Below are positions 16,734-26,457 of a stretch of DNA of 64,000 bases, piece after piece. The notes under the pieces are model-generated. The model was not told the origin of the DNA. It ran no database searches and saw only the letters and a program-made list of their open reading frames with translations. Position 1 is the stretch's first letter. Each line of letters begins with the position of its first letter. Position numbers and translations under genes: made by a program. Source of the DNA: Parasegetibacter sp. NRK P23 (GTDB lineage Bacteria > Bacteroidota > Bacteroidia > Chitinophagales > Chitinophagaceae); the NCBI RefSeq assembly GCF_023721715.1, contig NZ_JAMDLG010000001.1, forward strand, positions 1 through 64,000, written 5' to 3'.

Positions 16734-19526
16734 ATGCAGGAACCGATTTTTTACAACAGGGATTTAAGTTGGCTCTCTTTTAATGAAAGGGTGCTGGAAG
16801 AAGCGGACGCCCCGGGTGTGCCGCTGATGGAACGTTTTCAGTTCCTTTCCATCTATTCTTCCAACCTGGATGAATTCTACCGGGTAAGAATACCCGCTTT
16901 GCTGGCGCTCCAGCATATTGAGACGGAAAAGGAAGATGTGTTGCCTTTGGTGAAAGAAAAGATCGACGGGCAATTGCAGGTGTTCGGCAACATCATGCGC
17001 AAACTCTTGCCGGTACTGGAAATGGAAGGACACGTATTGTTGTACGATAAGCCCGTGCCGGAGTCGGTGCGGCAAAGGGCAGGGCATTATTTTTATACGC
17101 AGGTACTCGGTTTCCTCCAGCCTGTTGTGATGCGGGAAGGAACAGATTTTTTCCCCGAAAACAATAAGCTTTACCTGCTTGCCGGGAACACGATCTTCAA
17201 TGTGCCCTCCGACCAGTTGCCGCGTTTCTGGACCATAAAAGAAAACGGGATCACCTATATATTTTTCCTCGATGACCTGGTGCGCATGCACCTCCCGTCT
17301 ATCACAAAGGATCCGGCCACCGCCGAAGCGTTCAGTTTTAAGATCACCCGCGACGCGGAACTGAACCTGAAAGATGATTACCAGGGAGAACTGGTGGATA
17401 GGATGGAAGAAGAAATATCGAAGCGTGATTTTGGACTCGCCACACGCGTATTGTACGATCCGGCCATGCCGGCAGCGCAACTGGACATGTTGATCCGGTT
17501 CTTTCAGCTCAATGGCGCCAACCTGGTAAAAGGAGGGCGGTACCACCACCTGAAAGACCTGGCTTCCCTGCCCGTGCACAACCCCGATCTGCGCTACGAA
17601 CCCATGCCGCCGGTGAGTGATGGTTTGGAAGAAATCGCCTGTTTGCTGGACGAAGTGAGAAAACGCGACATATTGCTCCATCCGCCTTTTCATTCCTACG
17701 ATAATGTGCTGCGCTTCTTCAATGAAGCCGCTATTGATCCTTCGGTGCAGGAAGTGTATGTAACGCTTTACAGGGTGGCCGATCAGTCGAAAATCGCGCA
17801 GGCGCTTATTTCCGCCGCGAAGAACGGTAAGAAAGTATTCGTGATGGTGGAACTGAAAGCCCGGTTCGATGAAGCCAACAACATCCGCTGGACGCGTCGT
17901 ATGAAGAAGGCCGGGGTGAAAGTGGTGCACAGCCGCACTTCGTTGAAAGTGCACGCCAAAATAGCGCTGGTGGTGCGGCAATCGGAACAGGGGCAACAAT
18001 TGCTGGGGCTCCTCGCCACGGGTAACCTCAACGAAACGACCGCCCGTTTTTATACCGATCACCTGTTGCTCACCGCACGAAAAGATATGCTGGAAGAATT
18101 GCAGCGCCTTTTTCATTTCCTGGTATCGGGAAAGAAACCTTCCGAAGCCGGCGATCTTCAGTTCCAGCACCTGCTGGTAGCGCGGTTCAACCTGAAAGAA
18201 CAGTTCACCGCCCTTATCCGCCGCGAAATAGCTCATGCGCAACAAGGACGCCCGGCTTCCATCCACATCAAAATGAACAACCTGGAGGAACGGTCGATGA
18301 TCGCGTTGCTGTACGAAGCCGCGCAGGCAGGCGTACAAATTAACTTGCTGGTGCGCGGAATTTGTTGTCTGGTGCCTGGTGTACCCGGACTCAGCGAAAA
18401 CATTACGGTACGCAGGATCGTGGACCGCTTCCTGGAGCATGGCCGGATCTTCTGCTTTCACAACAATGGGGATACTCAAGTGTTCCTCGGCTCCGCGGAT
18501 TGGATGAACAGGAACCTCCACAGAAGAATAGAAGTATGCTTTCCGGTACATGATCCGGTGGCGAAAGCAATCTTACAGGAAATGATGCAGCTGCAGGTGG
18601 AAGATAATGTAAAGGCACGTCCGCTTCCGGCAGAAACCAACGGCAAACTCGTGCGCTCGCAATACGCGATATGGGACCGGCTCCTCAGCAAAATGGCGCT
18701 GGCGCTGCTGTTGCTTTTTTTCGTGTCCTGCGGTATGGTGAACGACCACAAAAGCCCGGAAGGCTACGATTTTACCGCCCCTGAAAAATTTTTTATCTCA
18801 GATGATCTAACCGAGATATCCGGGATTGCTTTGAACGGAGACCGAACAGATAGCATGTACGCCGTTCAGGATGAAAAAGGAAAACTGTTCCGTTTTAAAC
18901 CGGGCATGAAGAAACCTCACAAAGTAAACTTCGCCAAAAGCGGCGATTACGAAGATGTTTCCATCGCCGACAACAAGGTGTGGGTCCTGAAAAGCAACGG
19001 TCACCTGATCAGCTTTCCGCTGAATGCAGATTCCGCAGGTTTCGTGGAACCCGAGGTATACGAAAACATACTTCCCAAGGGTGAATATGAAGCCATGGAT
19101 ATAGATGACGGCAAGATATACGTATTGTGCAAAACCTGTAAAGTAAATAAAAAGCAGCCCGCCGTTACAGGGTATGTGTTGCGGGCGGATACCGCGGGAA
19201 AACTAATCATCACTAGTTCGTTCCAACTGGCGGAATCGCAGATACCGGAGCAGTTTAAGAAGAAGAATTTCTCTTTGCATCCTTCAGCGATGGCGAAACA
19301 TCCGCTTACGGGTAACTGGTACATCATGGCTTCCGCGAACAAGTTGCTGCTGGTGGCCGATACGAACTGGCAGATAAAGGAAACCTACCGCCTTTCACCA
19401 TCGGTTTTCAGGCAGCCCGAAGGACTGGTTTTCGCGTCTTCGGGCGATATGTACGTTTCCAATGAAGGCGATGATATCTCAGTAGCCAACCTGCTGCTTT
19501 TCCGCTGGAAGCAACAAAAGCAGTAA
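16734..19526 (+). CDS. ppk: Polyphosphate kinase 1 fused in frame to a beta-propeller lipoprotein
   Basis: A 930-codon frame. Residues 1-653 are PPK1, which makes polyphosphate from ATP: the N-terminal FYNRDLSWLSFNERVLEEA, then the phospholipase-D-like domains with His407 in SLKVHAK (the phosphohistidine equivalent), His576 in FCFHNNGD, and GSADWMNRNLHRRIE. From Met654 (18693) the same frame continues with a perfect lipoprotein signal (MALALLLLFFVSC followed by G). About 265 residues of SdiA-regulated/phytase-like propeller follow (TEISGIALNGDRTDSMYAV, GDYEDVSIADNKVWVL, FRQPEGLVFASSGDMYVSNEGDD). These are usually two proteins in different compartments. Either this is a genuine fusion or the ppk stop has been lost and the lipoprotein is made from an internal start at 18693. 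Confidence 0.9.
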   Translation: MQEPIFYNRDLSWLSFNERVLEEADAPGVPLMERFQFLSIYSSNLDEFYRVRIPALLALQHIETEKEDVLPLVKEKIDGQLQVFGNIMRKLLPVLEMEGHVLLYDKPVPESVRQRAGHYFYTQVLGFLQPVVMREGTDFFPENNKLYLLAGNTIFNVPSDQLPRFWTIKENGITYIFFLDDLVRMHLPSITKDPATAEAFSFKITRDAELNLKDDYQGELVDRMEEEISKRDFGLATRVLYDPAMPAAQLDMLIRFFQLNGANLVKGGRYHHLKDLASLPVHNPDLRYEPMPPVSDGLEEIACLLDEVRKRDILLHPPFHSYDNVLRFFNEAAIDPSVQEVYVTLYRVADQSKIAQALISAAKNGKKVFVMVELKARFDEANNIRWTRRMKKAGVKVVHSRTSLKVHAKIALVVRQSEQGQQLLGLLATGNLNETTARFYTDHLLLTARKDMLEELQRLFHFLVSGKKPSEAGDLQFQHLLVARFNLKEQFTALIRREIAHAQQGRPASIHIKMNNLEERSMIALLYEAAQAGVQINLLVRGICCLVPGVPGLSENITVRRIVDRFLEHGRIFCFHNNGDTQVFLGSADWMNRNLHRRIEVCFPVHDPVAKAILQEMMQLQVEDNVKARPLPAETNGKLVRSQYAIWDRLLSKMALALLLLFFVSCGMVNDHKSPEGYDFTAPEKFFISDDLTEISGIALNGDRTDSMYAVQDEKGKLFRFKPGMKKPHKVNFAKSGDYEDVSIADNKVWVLKSNGHLISFPLNADSAGFVEPEVYENILPKGEYEAMDIDDGKIYVLCKTCKVNKKQPAVTGYVLRADTAGKLIITSSFQLAESQIPEQFKKKNFSLHPSAMAKHPLTGNWYIMASANKLLLVADTNWQIKETYRLSPSVFRQPEGLVFASSGDMYVSNEGDDISVANLLLFRWKQQKQ

Positions 19527-19584
19527 AGAGAACAGGTCAATTTATTTAAGTCGCGCCGCGCTTGCGGAGCGGAGGAGGATATAT

Positions 19585-22500
19585 ATGAAAACAGCACTAC
19601 ACTTATTGTTATACATGCTGCTGGCGGCGGGAAGCTATGCCCAGACTGCAAGAGTAATTCTGATAGGCGACGCGGGATTAAAAGATGACCAGCAACAACA
19701 ACTGATGCGCCTTGCGGCGGAACAGGTATTGCCGGGCCGCACCACGGTATTGTTCCTGGGCGACAATGTTTACCCGCGCGGCATGAACCTGCCCGGACAG
19801 GGCGATTCCACCTGGGGACAAGGAATACTCCGTTCACAATACGAACCCATGCGCGCCAAGGGGGCGCCCGTTTATTTTATTCCCGGGAACCACGATTGGG
19901 ACAGAATGGGGCCCGATGGACTCGCGAAAATAAAACTGCAATGGCAGTTCCTGGAAGCGCAGAACGATCCGTTGTTAAAACTGGTACCTGCGGACGGTTG
20001 CCCCGATCCCGTTGAAATTGAAGTGTCCGATAGTTTGTCCATCATCGCCTTCGACAGTGAATGGTGGCTGTTCCCTTACCCCAAAAACAATCCCGGCGCG
20101 GAATGCGCATGCCAGACAAAAGCCGATGTTGCGGAAAGGATGCAGGCTTTGTTGTACAAGAACCGCCATAAAGTGGTGTTGCTCGCTTCGCACCATCCGT
20201 TTGAAACCTATGGTGTTCATGGCGGGAGGTTCTCTTTTAAGGACCATCTTTTTCCGCTTACGGCCGCCAATAAAAACCTGTACATCCCACTCCCTTTGGT
20301 AGGTTCACTGTATCCTTTGTTGAGAACAGTGTTCACAAATGCGGAAGACAAAGGGCATCCGTTGTACAGGGATATGATCCGCCAGGTGGGCAAAGCCGCG
20401 GAAGCCCACCAGAACATGGTGCACGTTTCAGGACACGATCATGGGCTGCAATTGATTGAGAAGGAGATCCTTCAGGTAGTGAGTGGTTCAGGCGCTAAAA
20501 ATTCCGCTACCTATAAAGGGAAGGGGAGCCTGTATGCCACTTCCCATAACGGATTTGTGGTGGCCGACCTGATGCCGGGCAACCAGTTGCTCCTGAAATA
20601 TTTTACGGTGGAAGGTGAGAGGTTGGATAACGCTTACACGTATACGAAAAATTATAGTTCTGTTGCGGAGCAAGAACTTTCCGTGGCCCAGACCTACACC
20701 AAAGACAGCGCCACCGTGGCTATAAAACCAGCTTACGATAGTGTGTCCAGGTCGCACCGGCGCTTCTTTGGAGAAAACTACCGCAAGGAATGGGCAACGC
20801 CCACCACGATACCCGTGATCCGTGTTTCCAGTATCATGGGCGGACTGAAACCCACGAAAAGGGGCGGCGGTATGCAAACGAAATCGCTGCGTCTTGAAGA
20901 TGCGAAGGGAAATGAATGGGTACTGCGTTCCGTGGAAAAAGCGCCGGACGTTTTGCTGCCCGAGGGACTGAAAGAGACCTTCGCCAGCGACTGGGTGGAA
21001 GATGCCATGAGTGCGCAACACCCTTATTCCGCACTCGTAATGCCGCCACTCGCCAAAGCGGCCGGGGTGCCGCACGCCGAGCCCATCATCGGTATCGTGG
21101 CCCCGGATCCGGTGCTGGGGGAACACAATGTTGTGTTCGCCAATAAAGTCTGCCTGCTCGAAAAAAGAGAACCCATCGGTTCGTCGGACAATACGCTGAA
21201 GATGTTGGAAAAGATCCGTTCCGATAACGACGATACCTTCGATGGCGAAATGTGGCTCCGTGCAAGATTGCTCGATATACTGGTAGAAGATTGGGACCGC
21301 CACGAGGACCAGTGGCGCTGGGCCGACACGAAAAAAGGGAAAAACAAATTCTACCTGCCCGTGCCCCGCGACCGCGACCAGGTATTCCATAAAACGGAGG
21401 GCTGGTTCCCGAAACTCGCTTCCAGGCAATGGCTCGTACCTACCTTGCAGGGTTTCGATGAACAGATCAACAGCGCCAGGTACTCGCTCTTCAAAACGAA
21501 GTTCCTCGACCCGTACCCCGCCACCCAACTCTCGGATGAAAGATGGCTGCAGGTGGTGAATGAATTTGTGTCTGCCATGACGGATGAAGTGCTGGAAGAA
21601 GCGCTTTCACGCCTGCCGGCGGAACAATACGCCCTGCGCCACGATGAATTGCTGCGCAACTTGAAAGGAAGAAGGTCCGAACTGGTTGCCGCCATGCAAC
21701 GCTTCAGGAAATTCATCTCCAGGAAAGTGGACATCGCCGGTTCCGATAAGAATGAATTGCTCTCCATCAAAGAAGATGCTTCGGGTAACCTCGAAGTGCT
21801 GATGCAAAAGATCAATAAAGACGGGGAACTGAAAGATACCTTGATGCACCGCACCTTCTCCCGCGCGGTAACCAGCGAATTGCGTTTCTACCTTTTTGAT
21901 GGCCACGACAGCGTGCACATAGCGAAAAATTCCGGCCATACAAAACTGCGGTTCATTGGCGGTAAGAAGAAACTGCCCATGCACTTTGAAGGCAATGCCC
22001 GTAACGCCAAAGTATATGCGCGACCCGGAAAACTGCTGGCTTATGGCGATACTACCGGCCTTCGGAAGAAATTGGGGACCGATAGTCTGCATACCGCGCT
22101 GGTACCCGTAAACCTCTACAATACCTGGATGCCGCTCCTTACCATCGGACTCAACCTGGATGATGGATTTATATTGGGTGGCGGTTTCCGCTATACCGGT
22201 AAATCCGGTTTCAGAAAACTGCCCTACACACATATCCAGGAATTTATGCTGGCCCATTCCTTTTCCACCAGCGCTTACCGGATGCGTTACCGCGGAGAGT
22301 GGAACCAACTGGTAGGGAAGGCCGACCTCACCCTCAACGCGATGATCAGGGCTCCGGACAATACCATTAACTTCTTCGGGCGGGGCAATGAAACCGACTA
22401 TAAAAAGACCGGCGAACACATTAAATTCCACCGGACACGTTTTTCAGTTTACCAGTTCGATCCCGGGTTCCAATGGCGCAAACAAAAAGGGTTCAGCTAC

Positions 22501-23181
22501 TTTATCGGCCCCTCGCTCCAGTATTACAAATTCGATGCGGAAGACAACGATGGCCGCTTCATCCAGCAAACCGGCAAAATCGGTTCTTATGACAGTGTTA
22601 CCGTCAATAAGGCAAAATTCCACCTCGGATTAACAACGGGCCTGGAATTGGATAAACGGAACAACGTGGTCCTTACCAACTGGGGTTACAGGATTGCCCT
22701 GAGGCTGCAGGCTTACAAAGGGATGAACGGATTTTCGGAGGATTTCGCGCAACTTGTCCCGGAAATCAGCGTGTACAACAACCTGAATGCCCGTTCAACC
22801 ATTGTGATGGGCAACAGGATCGGCGGAGGTGTTACCTTTGGAAGGTCGGCTTTCTACCAGTCCATGTTCCTCGGCGGGCAAAATAACCTGCTGGGCTACA
22901 GGCAATACCGGTTCGCGGGCGACCATAATTTCTACCACAACCTGGAACTCAGGATAAAACTGGCCAATGTGGCAAGTTATATCCTGCCCGGACAGGCTGG
23001 GTTCGTGGCGTTCAACGACCTGGGAAGGGTTTGGCAGAAAAACGAAGTGTCGCACCGCTGGCACCATGGGTTTGGCGGTGGGCTTTATTTCTCACCGGCG
23101 CAACTGGCGGTTTTTAACCTGCTGGTGGGAAAATCAAAGGAAGGATTCTATCCGTATTTCTCCATGGGGTTAAGGTTTTGA
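19585..23181 (+). CDS. Metallophosphoesterase fused to an outer-membrane beta-barrel
   Basis: A 1198-residue secreted protein with signal peptide MKTALHLLLYMLLAAGSYAQ. Residues about 24-340 are a calcineurin-like phosphoesterase with all metal motifs: GDAGL, LGDNVYPRG, PGNHDWD, SHHPFE and SGHDHG. A central region (about 400-800) includes WDRHEDQWRW and VPRDRDQVFHK, a pattern seen in this Bacteroidota family. The last roughly 350 residues form a BamA/TamA-like surface-antigen barrel (LGGQNNLLGYRQYRFAGD, FNDLGRVW, terminal MGLRF). The enzyme would therefore be held at the outer membrane, probably releasing phosphate from organic esters. It follows ppk by 58 bp on the same strand. Confidence 0.85.
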   Translation: MKTALHLLLYMLLAAGSYAQTARVILIGDAGLKDDQQQQLMRLAAEQVLPGRTTVLFLGDNVYPRGMNLPGQGDSTWGQGILRSQYEPMRAKGAPVYFIPGNHDWDRMGPDGLAKIKLQWQFLEAQNDPLLKLVPADGCPDPVEIEVSDSLSIIAFDSEWWLFPYPKNNPGAECACQTKADVAERMQALLYKNRHKVVLLASHHPFETYGVHGGRFSFKDHLFPLTAANKNLYIPLPLVGSLYPLLRTVFTNAEDKGHPLYRDMIRQVGKAAEAHQNMVHVSGHDHGLQLIEKEILQVVSGSGAKNSATYKGKGSLYATSHNGFVVADLMPGNQLLLKYFTVEGERLDNAYTYTKNYSSVAEQELSVAQTYTKDSATVAIKPAYDSVSRSHRRFFGENYRKEWATPTTIPVIRVSSIMGGLKPTKRGGGMQTKSLRLEDAKGNEWVLRSVEKAPDVLLPEGLKETFASDWVEDAMSAQHPYSALVMPPLAKAAGVPHAEPIIGIVAPDPVLGEHNVVFANKVCLLEKREPIGSSDNTLKMLEKIRSDNDDTFDGEMWLRARLLDILVEDWDRHEDQWRWADTKKGKNKFYLPVPRDRDQVFHKTEGWFPKLASRQWLVPTLQGFDEQINSARYSLFKTKFLDPYPATQLSDERWLQVVNEFVSAMTDEVLEEALSRLPAEQYALRHDELLRNLKGRRSELVAAMQRFRKFISRKVDIAGSDKNELLSIKEDASGNLEVLMQKINKDGELKDTLMHRTFSRAVTSELRFYLFDGHDSVHIAKNSGHTKLRFIGGKKKLPMHFEGNARNAKVYARPGKLLAYGDTTGLRKKLGTDSLHTALVPVNLYNTWMPLLTIGLNLDDGFILGGGFRYTGKSGFRKLPYTHIQEFMLAHSFSTSAYRMRYRGEWNQLVGKADLTLNAMIRAPDNTINFFGRGNETDYKKTGEHIKFHRTRFSVYQFDPGFQWRKQKGFSYFIGPSLQYYKFDAEDNDGRFIQQTGKIGSYDSVTVNKAKFHLGLTTGLELDKRNNVVLTNWGYRIALRLQAYKGMNGFSEDFAQLVPEISVYNNLNARSTIVMGNRIGGGVTFGRSAFYQSMFLGGQNNLLGYRQYRFAGDHNFYHNLELRIKLANVASYILPGQAGFVAFNDLGRVWQKNEVSHRWHHGFGGGLYFSPAQLAVFNLLVGKSKEGFYPYFSMGLRF

Positions 23182-23206
23182 GGATCAGTAACGAAAATGG
23201 AAGTTT

Positions 23207-25612
23207 ATGCAGGCAGTTTTACTCAATTTGAACCCGGAAGAAGATCTTTCTTTCTGTAAGAATTCCGATGTGCACCTTTCCTTCGGTCCCTTTCTCCGTT
23301 TTATCAGGGAAAAGGCTTCGAAAGAACAGACGCTGCGCAAGGATTTTTACCAGTATGTACTCGATAAATTCGCGCCCTATCCCGAATTGGAAGAAGGGGT
23401 GGATGTAACCTTACTGCACCAGTACAAAGATGTGCTGGAAGTAATGTACGCCCTGCTCTCCCCGTCTTTTGAAGAAGAGAAGGATGTATTGTGGGCGTTG
23501 GGAACGCCGCTCACACCTGTGGTGTTTTATGGTACCGACGCGCTTTACAGGCTCGTGGATGAAATGCAGCACGATAAAGTGTACCCCGATCATTGCACCA
23601 TGTATGGTATGGAATTCAAGGACCATACCGTAAAGTTCATTTACTCCTTCATCCTCGAAAGACTGTTCAACTTTAAGTTCCTCCAGCGGGAAGATATGGT
23701 GTATTCCATCCGCGACGAACATACCGGTTTGAACAGGTACTTCAAAGTGAACCTGGATACACGTTTCCTGGAGGTGAAAGCGAAACAGCAACTACCGGAT
23801 ATTACTTTTGAAAACGTAGAATCCAGCATCCAGGAGCAACTCGACTTTTCCATCTTCGAAAAAATCCTTCCACTCGATCATTTTGCTTTTGAAGGCATCA
23901 CGGTGATCACACTCACGGAAGTAACGGAAGAATACGCGGTGGAAAGCATTAAGAATATTATTCTGAATGATGCTTCTGAAAAATTATCCAATTGTTATGG
24001 AAACGTCATCGATGCGTTGCAGACCCTGGTGCAGGATAAGAAGATTGAATTCGGTATTTTCCCGCTGCTGCGCATCAATAAAAAACTGAAGTTCTATCCT
24101 GAAATCTGCCGCCAGAGCATTCTGCTGAGCATTGCCACGGGGCAGGGGCAGGCGGAAGGATTGTACCATTCGCTGGCGGAAGAATATGTGAAGAAGCCGC
24201 GGCTCATTTATTTCAGGAAGATCACGGGTGAACTGGCCGCCAAATATGAATTTTTGCAGATGTTGCACCACCATGGCGTGAGCGCTTATGCCCTGGTGCC
24301 CGTTTTCAACAACCATGAACTGGTGGGGATGGTGGAAGTATACACCAGGAAAGAAGATGTACTGGATGAAAAAGTAATGTCGCGGCTCGATCCGGCCATG
24401 CCGCTGCTCGCGCAATTACTCGTACATACCATTGAGGACCTGGAAACGCAGGTGGAATCGGTGATCAAAGATAAGTTCACGTTCCTTCAACCCGCCGTGC
24501 AATGGAAATTCAATGAAGTGGCCTGGAAATTCATGCGGGCCGAGATGGCGGGAAATGCCGCGCCACGCATGGAAAACATCACTTTCGAACAGGTATATCC
24601 GTTATATGGCGCTATCGACATCCGGGATTCCACTGTGCAAAGGAACAGTGCGCTCCACGTGGATTTCCGCCGCCAGTTCGGATTATTGGAACAAACCTTT
24701 TCCGCTTTGCGCGCGAAAGTGCCGCTTGCGCTGATCGATGAAATGATGTTCAAATGCCGCAAGAGAATGGAAGCGGTGGAGAACGGAGAGGCCGATAACG
24801 ACCAGCTTTGGGTGAATGAATTCCTCGAAACCGAAGTGCATCCGTTCCTTGTGCACATCAGGCATTCCCATCCCGAAACGGAGGAACTGGTCAATAAATA
24901 CTTCTCCGCCATAGATGACTCAACCGGTGTGGTATATGAAAACCGCCGTCGGCTCGAAGCCTCTATGCGCCTGGTGAACGAAACCGTGAGCGCACAACTT
25001 GATGTACTGAGCTCCGATCTGCAACAGCAGTTTCCGTTCTATTTCGAAAAATTCAGAACGGATGGGGTGGAATATGATGTGTACATCGGTCAATCGCTTT
25101 CCCCGGATAAAACCTTCAACAACATCTACCTAAAAAACCTGCGGTTGTGGCAACTGGATTCCATGGCGGCCATCGCCCGGAAAACACATGCGTTGCTCCC
25201 GGAAATGGCGGTGCCGTTGCGTACCACTCAACTGATCTTCGTGCACAGTCATCCCATCGATATCTCGTTCCGCAACGATGAACGCCGTTTTGATGTGGAA
25301 GGCACGTACAATATCCGTTACCACATCATCAAAAAACGGATCGACAAAGTTTGTATCCGCAACACCAATGAGCGGTTGACCCAACCCGGTAAGATCGCCA
25401 TCGTGTATTTCAACCAGAAAGAAGCCGCGGAATATATTTCGTATATTCATTACCTGCAGGAGCAGGGCGTACTGCTGAACGATCTGGAAGAACTGGAACT
25501 GGAGGAATTGCAAGGCGTATCAGGTTTACATGCCATCAGGGTAGGGGTGAACCTCGCCTACGGAAATATGGAAAAAATAAAAAAGGAAAATAAAATCACC
25601 GGATTTGCATGA
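23207..25612 (+). CDS. Large cytoplasmic GAF-type protein of unknown function
   Basis: An 801-residue soluble protein without signal or membrane segments. It resembles proteins annotated only as GAF-domain-containing in Bacteroidota. The middle part (about residues 300-420) could hold the GAF fold (YFRKITGELAAKYEFLQ, YALVPVFNNHELVGMVEVYTRKEDVLDE). Near residues 463-475 is PLYGAIDIRDSTVQRN, faintly like the first metal-site motif of class III nucleotidyl cyclases, but I see no second catalytic Asp, so I do not call it a cyclase. The C-terminus contains FDVEGTYNIRYHIIKKRIDKV. It lies 25 bp after the phosphoesterase gene and overlaps the PAP2 gene by 4 bp, so it belongs to the phosphate operon. 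Confidence 0.7.
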   Translation: MQAVLLNLNPEEDLSFCKNSDVHLSFGPFLRFIREKASKEQTLRKDFYQYVLDKFAPYPELEEGVDVTLLHQYKDVLEVMYALLSPSFEEEKDVLWALGTPLTPVVFYGTDALYRLVDEMQHDKVYPDHCTMYGMEFKDHTVKFIYSFILERLFNFKFLQREDMVYSIRDEHTGLNRYFKVNLDTRFLEVKAKQQLPDITFENVESSIQEQLDFSIFEKILPLDHFAFEGITVITLTEVTEEYAVESIKNIILNDASEKLSNCYGNVIDALQTLVQDKKIEFGIFPLLRINKKLKFYPEICRQSILLSIATGQGQAEGLYHSLAEEYVKKPRLIYFRKITGELAAKYEFLQMLHHHGVSAYALVPVFNNHELVGMVEVYTRKEDVLDEKVMSRLDPAMPLLAQLLVHTIEDLETQVESVIKDKFTFLQPAVQWKFNEVAWKFMRAEMAGNAAPRMENITFEQVYPLYGAIDIRDSTVQRNSALHVDFRRQFGLLEQTFSALRAKVPLALIDEMMFKCRKRMEAVENGEADNDQLWVNEFLETEVHPFLVHIRHSHPETEELVNKYFSAIDDSTGVVYENRRRLEASMRLVNETVSAQLDVLSSDLQQQFPFYFEKFRTDGVEYDVYIGQSLSPDKTFNNIYLKNLRLWQLDSMAAIARKTHALLPEMAVPLRTTQLIFVHSHPIDISFRNDERRFDVEGTYNIRYHIIKKRIDKVCIRNTNERLTQPGKIAIVYFNQKEAAEYISYIHYLQEQGVLLNDLEELELEELQGVSGLHAIRVGVNLAYGNMEKIKKENKITGFA

Positions 25613-26457
25613 GAAAATCCCTTGCCCTCGCTTTCGTTTTTGCTGGAAATTTATTGGGTCAAACAGCATCCGCGCAGGACACCATGATTGTACAGGACCC
25701 GGTGCGCGTACCACTCGATTCCGTGGTTGAAATAACAGATACGCTTCCCGTTCAGCAGGAATACCTTCGGTTGAACTGGGCTTACGTTAAAACCATTCCG
25801 CAAGGATTTCTTTACACTGTGAAACAGCCTTTCCATTGGAAGGGCAAAGACTGGAAACGCGCGGGCATTGCTGGACTCGCTATCGGAACAACGCTCGTAT
25901 TCGATTACGAGATCAAAAAGTTCACACAGGCCAACCGGACTACGTTCGGCAACGAAGTCTCCCGTGTGGTGGAGCCCTTTGGTAACAACTACTTCCCGTT
26001 CATTATGATGGGCATGCTCGCCGCCGGCAAAATAACAAAGGACCGCAAGATGGAACACGCCTCGTTGATGGGCGCCCGTTCCCTGCTGGTGTCCACGGCT
26101 GTGTACACCACCTTTAAAGGATTCACGCGGCGCAACCGTCCGGCCTATACCGACAATCCTTTTGACTTCCACACACCTTTTAAAAAGGAATATACCTCGT
26201 TCCCTTCGGGACATACCAATACGGCTATCTCGGTAGCTACCGCACTTGCGTTGGAATACAAACACATCAAATGGGTGCCGGTGGCCTGTTATTCCATCGC
26301 TGGTTTAACGGCTGTTTCCCGCATCTACGACAACCGCCACTGGGCCAGCGATGTACTGGTAGGCGGATTGATGGGGCATTTCATTACCCGTGGATTGTAT
26401 TACTGGGAACAGAAAAGGGTGCAACAGAAAGCGCCCAAAACACCGCCGGTCCTGTAA
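25609..26457 (+). CDS. PAP2-superfamily phosphatase
   Basis: A 282-residue protein with signal peptide MRKSLALAFVFAGNLLGQTASAQ. It carries the three phosphatase motifs: KGFTRRNRP (a KX6RP variant, about 166-174), PSGH (199-202) and SRX5HX3D (Ser237, Arg238, His244, Asp248). Such enzymes remove phosphate from lipid phosphates, undecaprenyl pyrophosphate or small esters at the periplasmic face. It is the last gene of the polyphosphate block, overlapping the GAF-protein stop by ATGA. Its own stop abuts the stop of the convergent AlkD-like gene with no gap. Confidence 0.92.
   Translation: MRKSLALAFVFAGNLLGQTASAQDTMIVQDPVRVPLDSVVEITDTLPVQQEYLRLNWAYVKTIPQGFLYTVKQPFHWKGKDWKRAGIAGLAIGTTLVFDYEIKKFTQANRTTFGNEVSRVVEPFGNNYFPFIMMGMLAAGKITKDRKMEHASLMGARSLLVSTAVYTTFKGFTRRNRPAYTDNPFDFHTPFKKEYTSFPSGHTNTAISVATALALEYKHIKWVPVACYSIAGLTAVSRIYDNRHWASDVLVGGLMGHFITRGLYYWEQKRVQQKAPKTPPVL

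Noticed and set aside
16764-18551. Long open frame (595 codons) on the minus strand inside polyphosphate kinase
   Set aside because: It is antisense to a clear PPK1 and its translation is rich in His, Phe and Gln with no family resemblance. It is a shadow of codon bias.
20488-21528. 346-codon minus-strand frame inside the phosphoesterase gene
   Set aside because: Antisense shadow with no recognisable motif.
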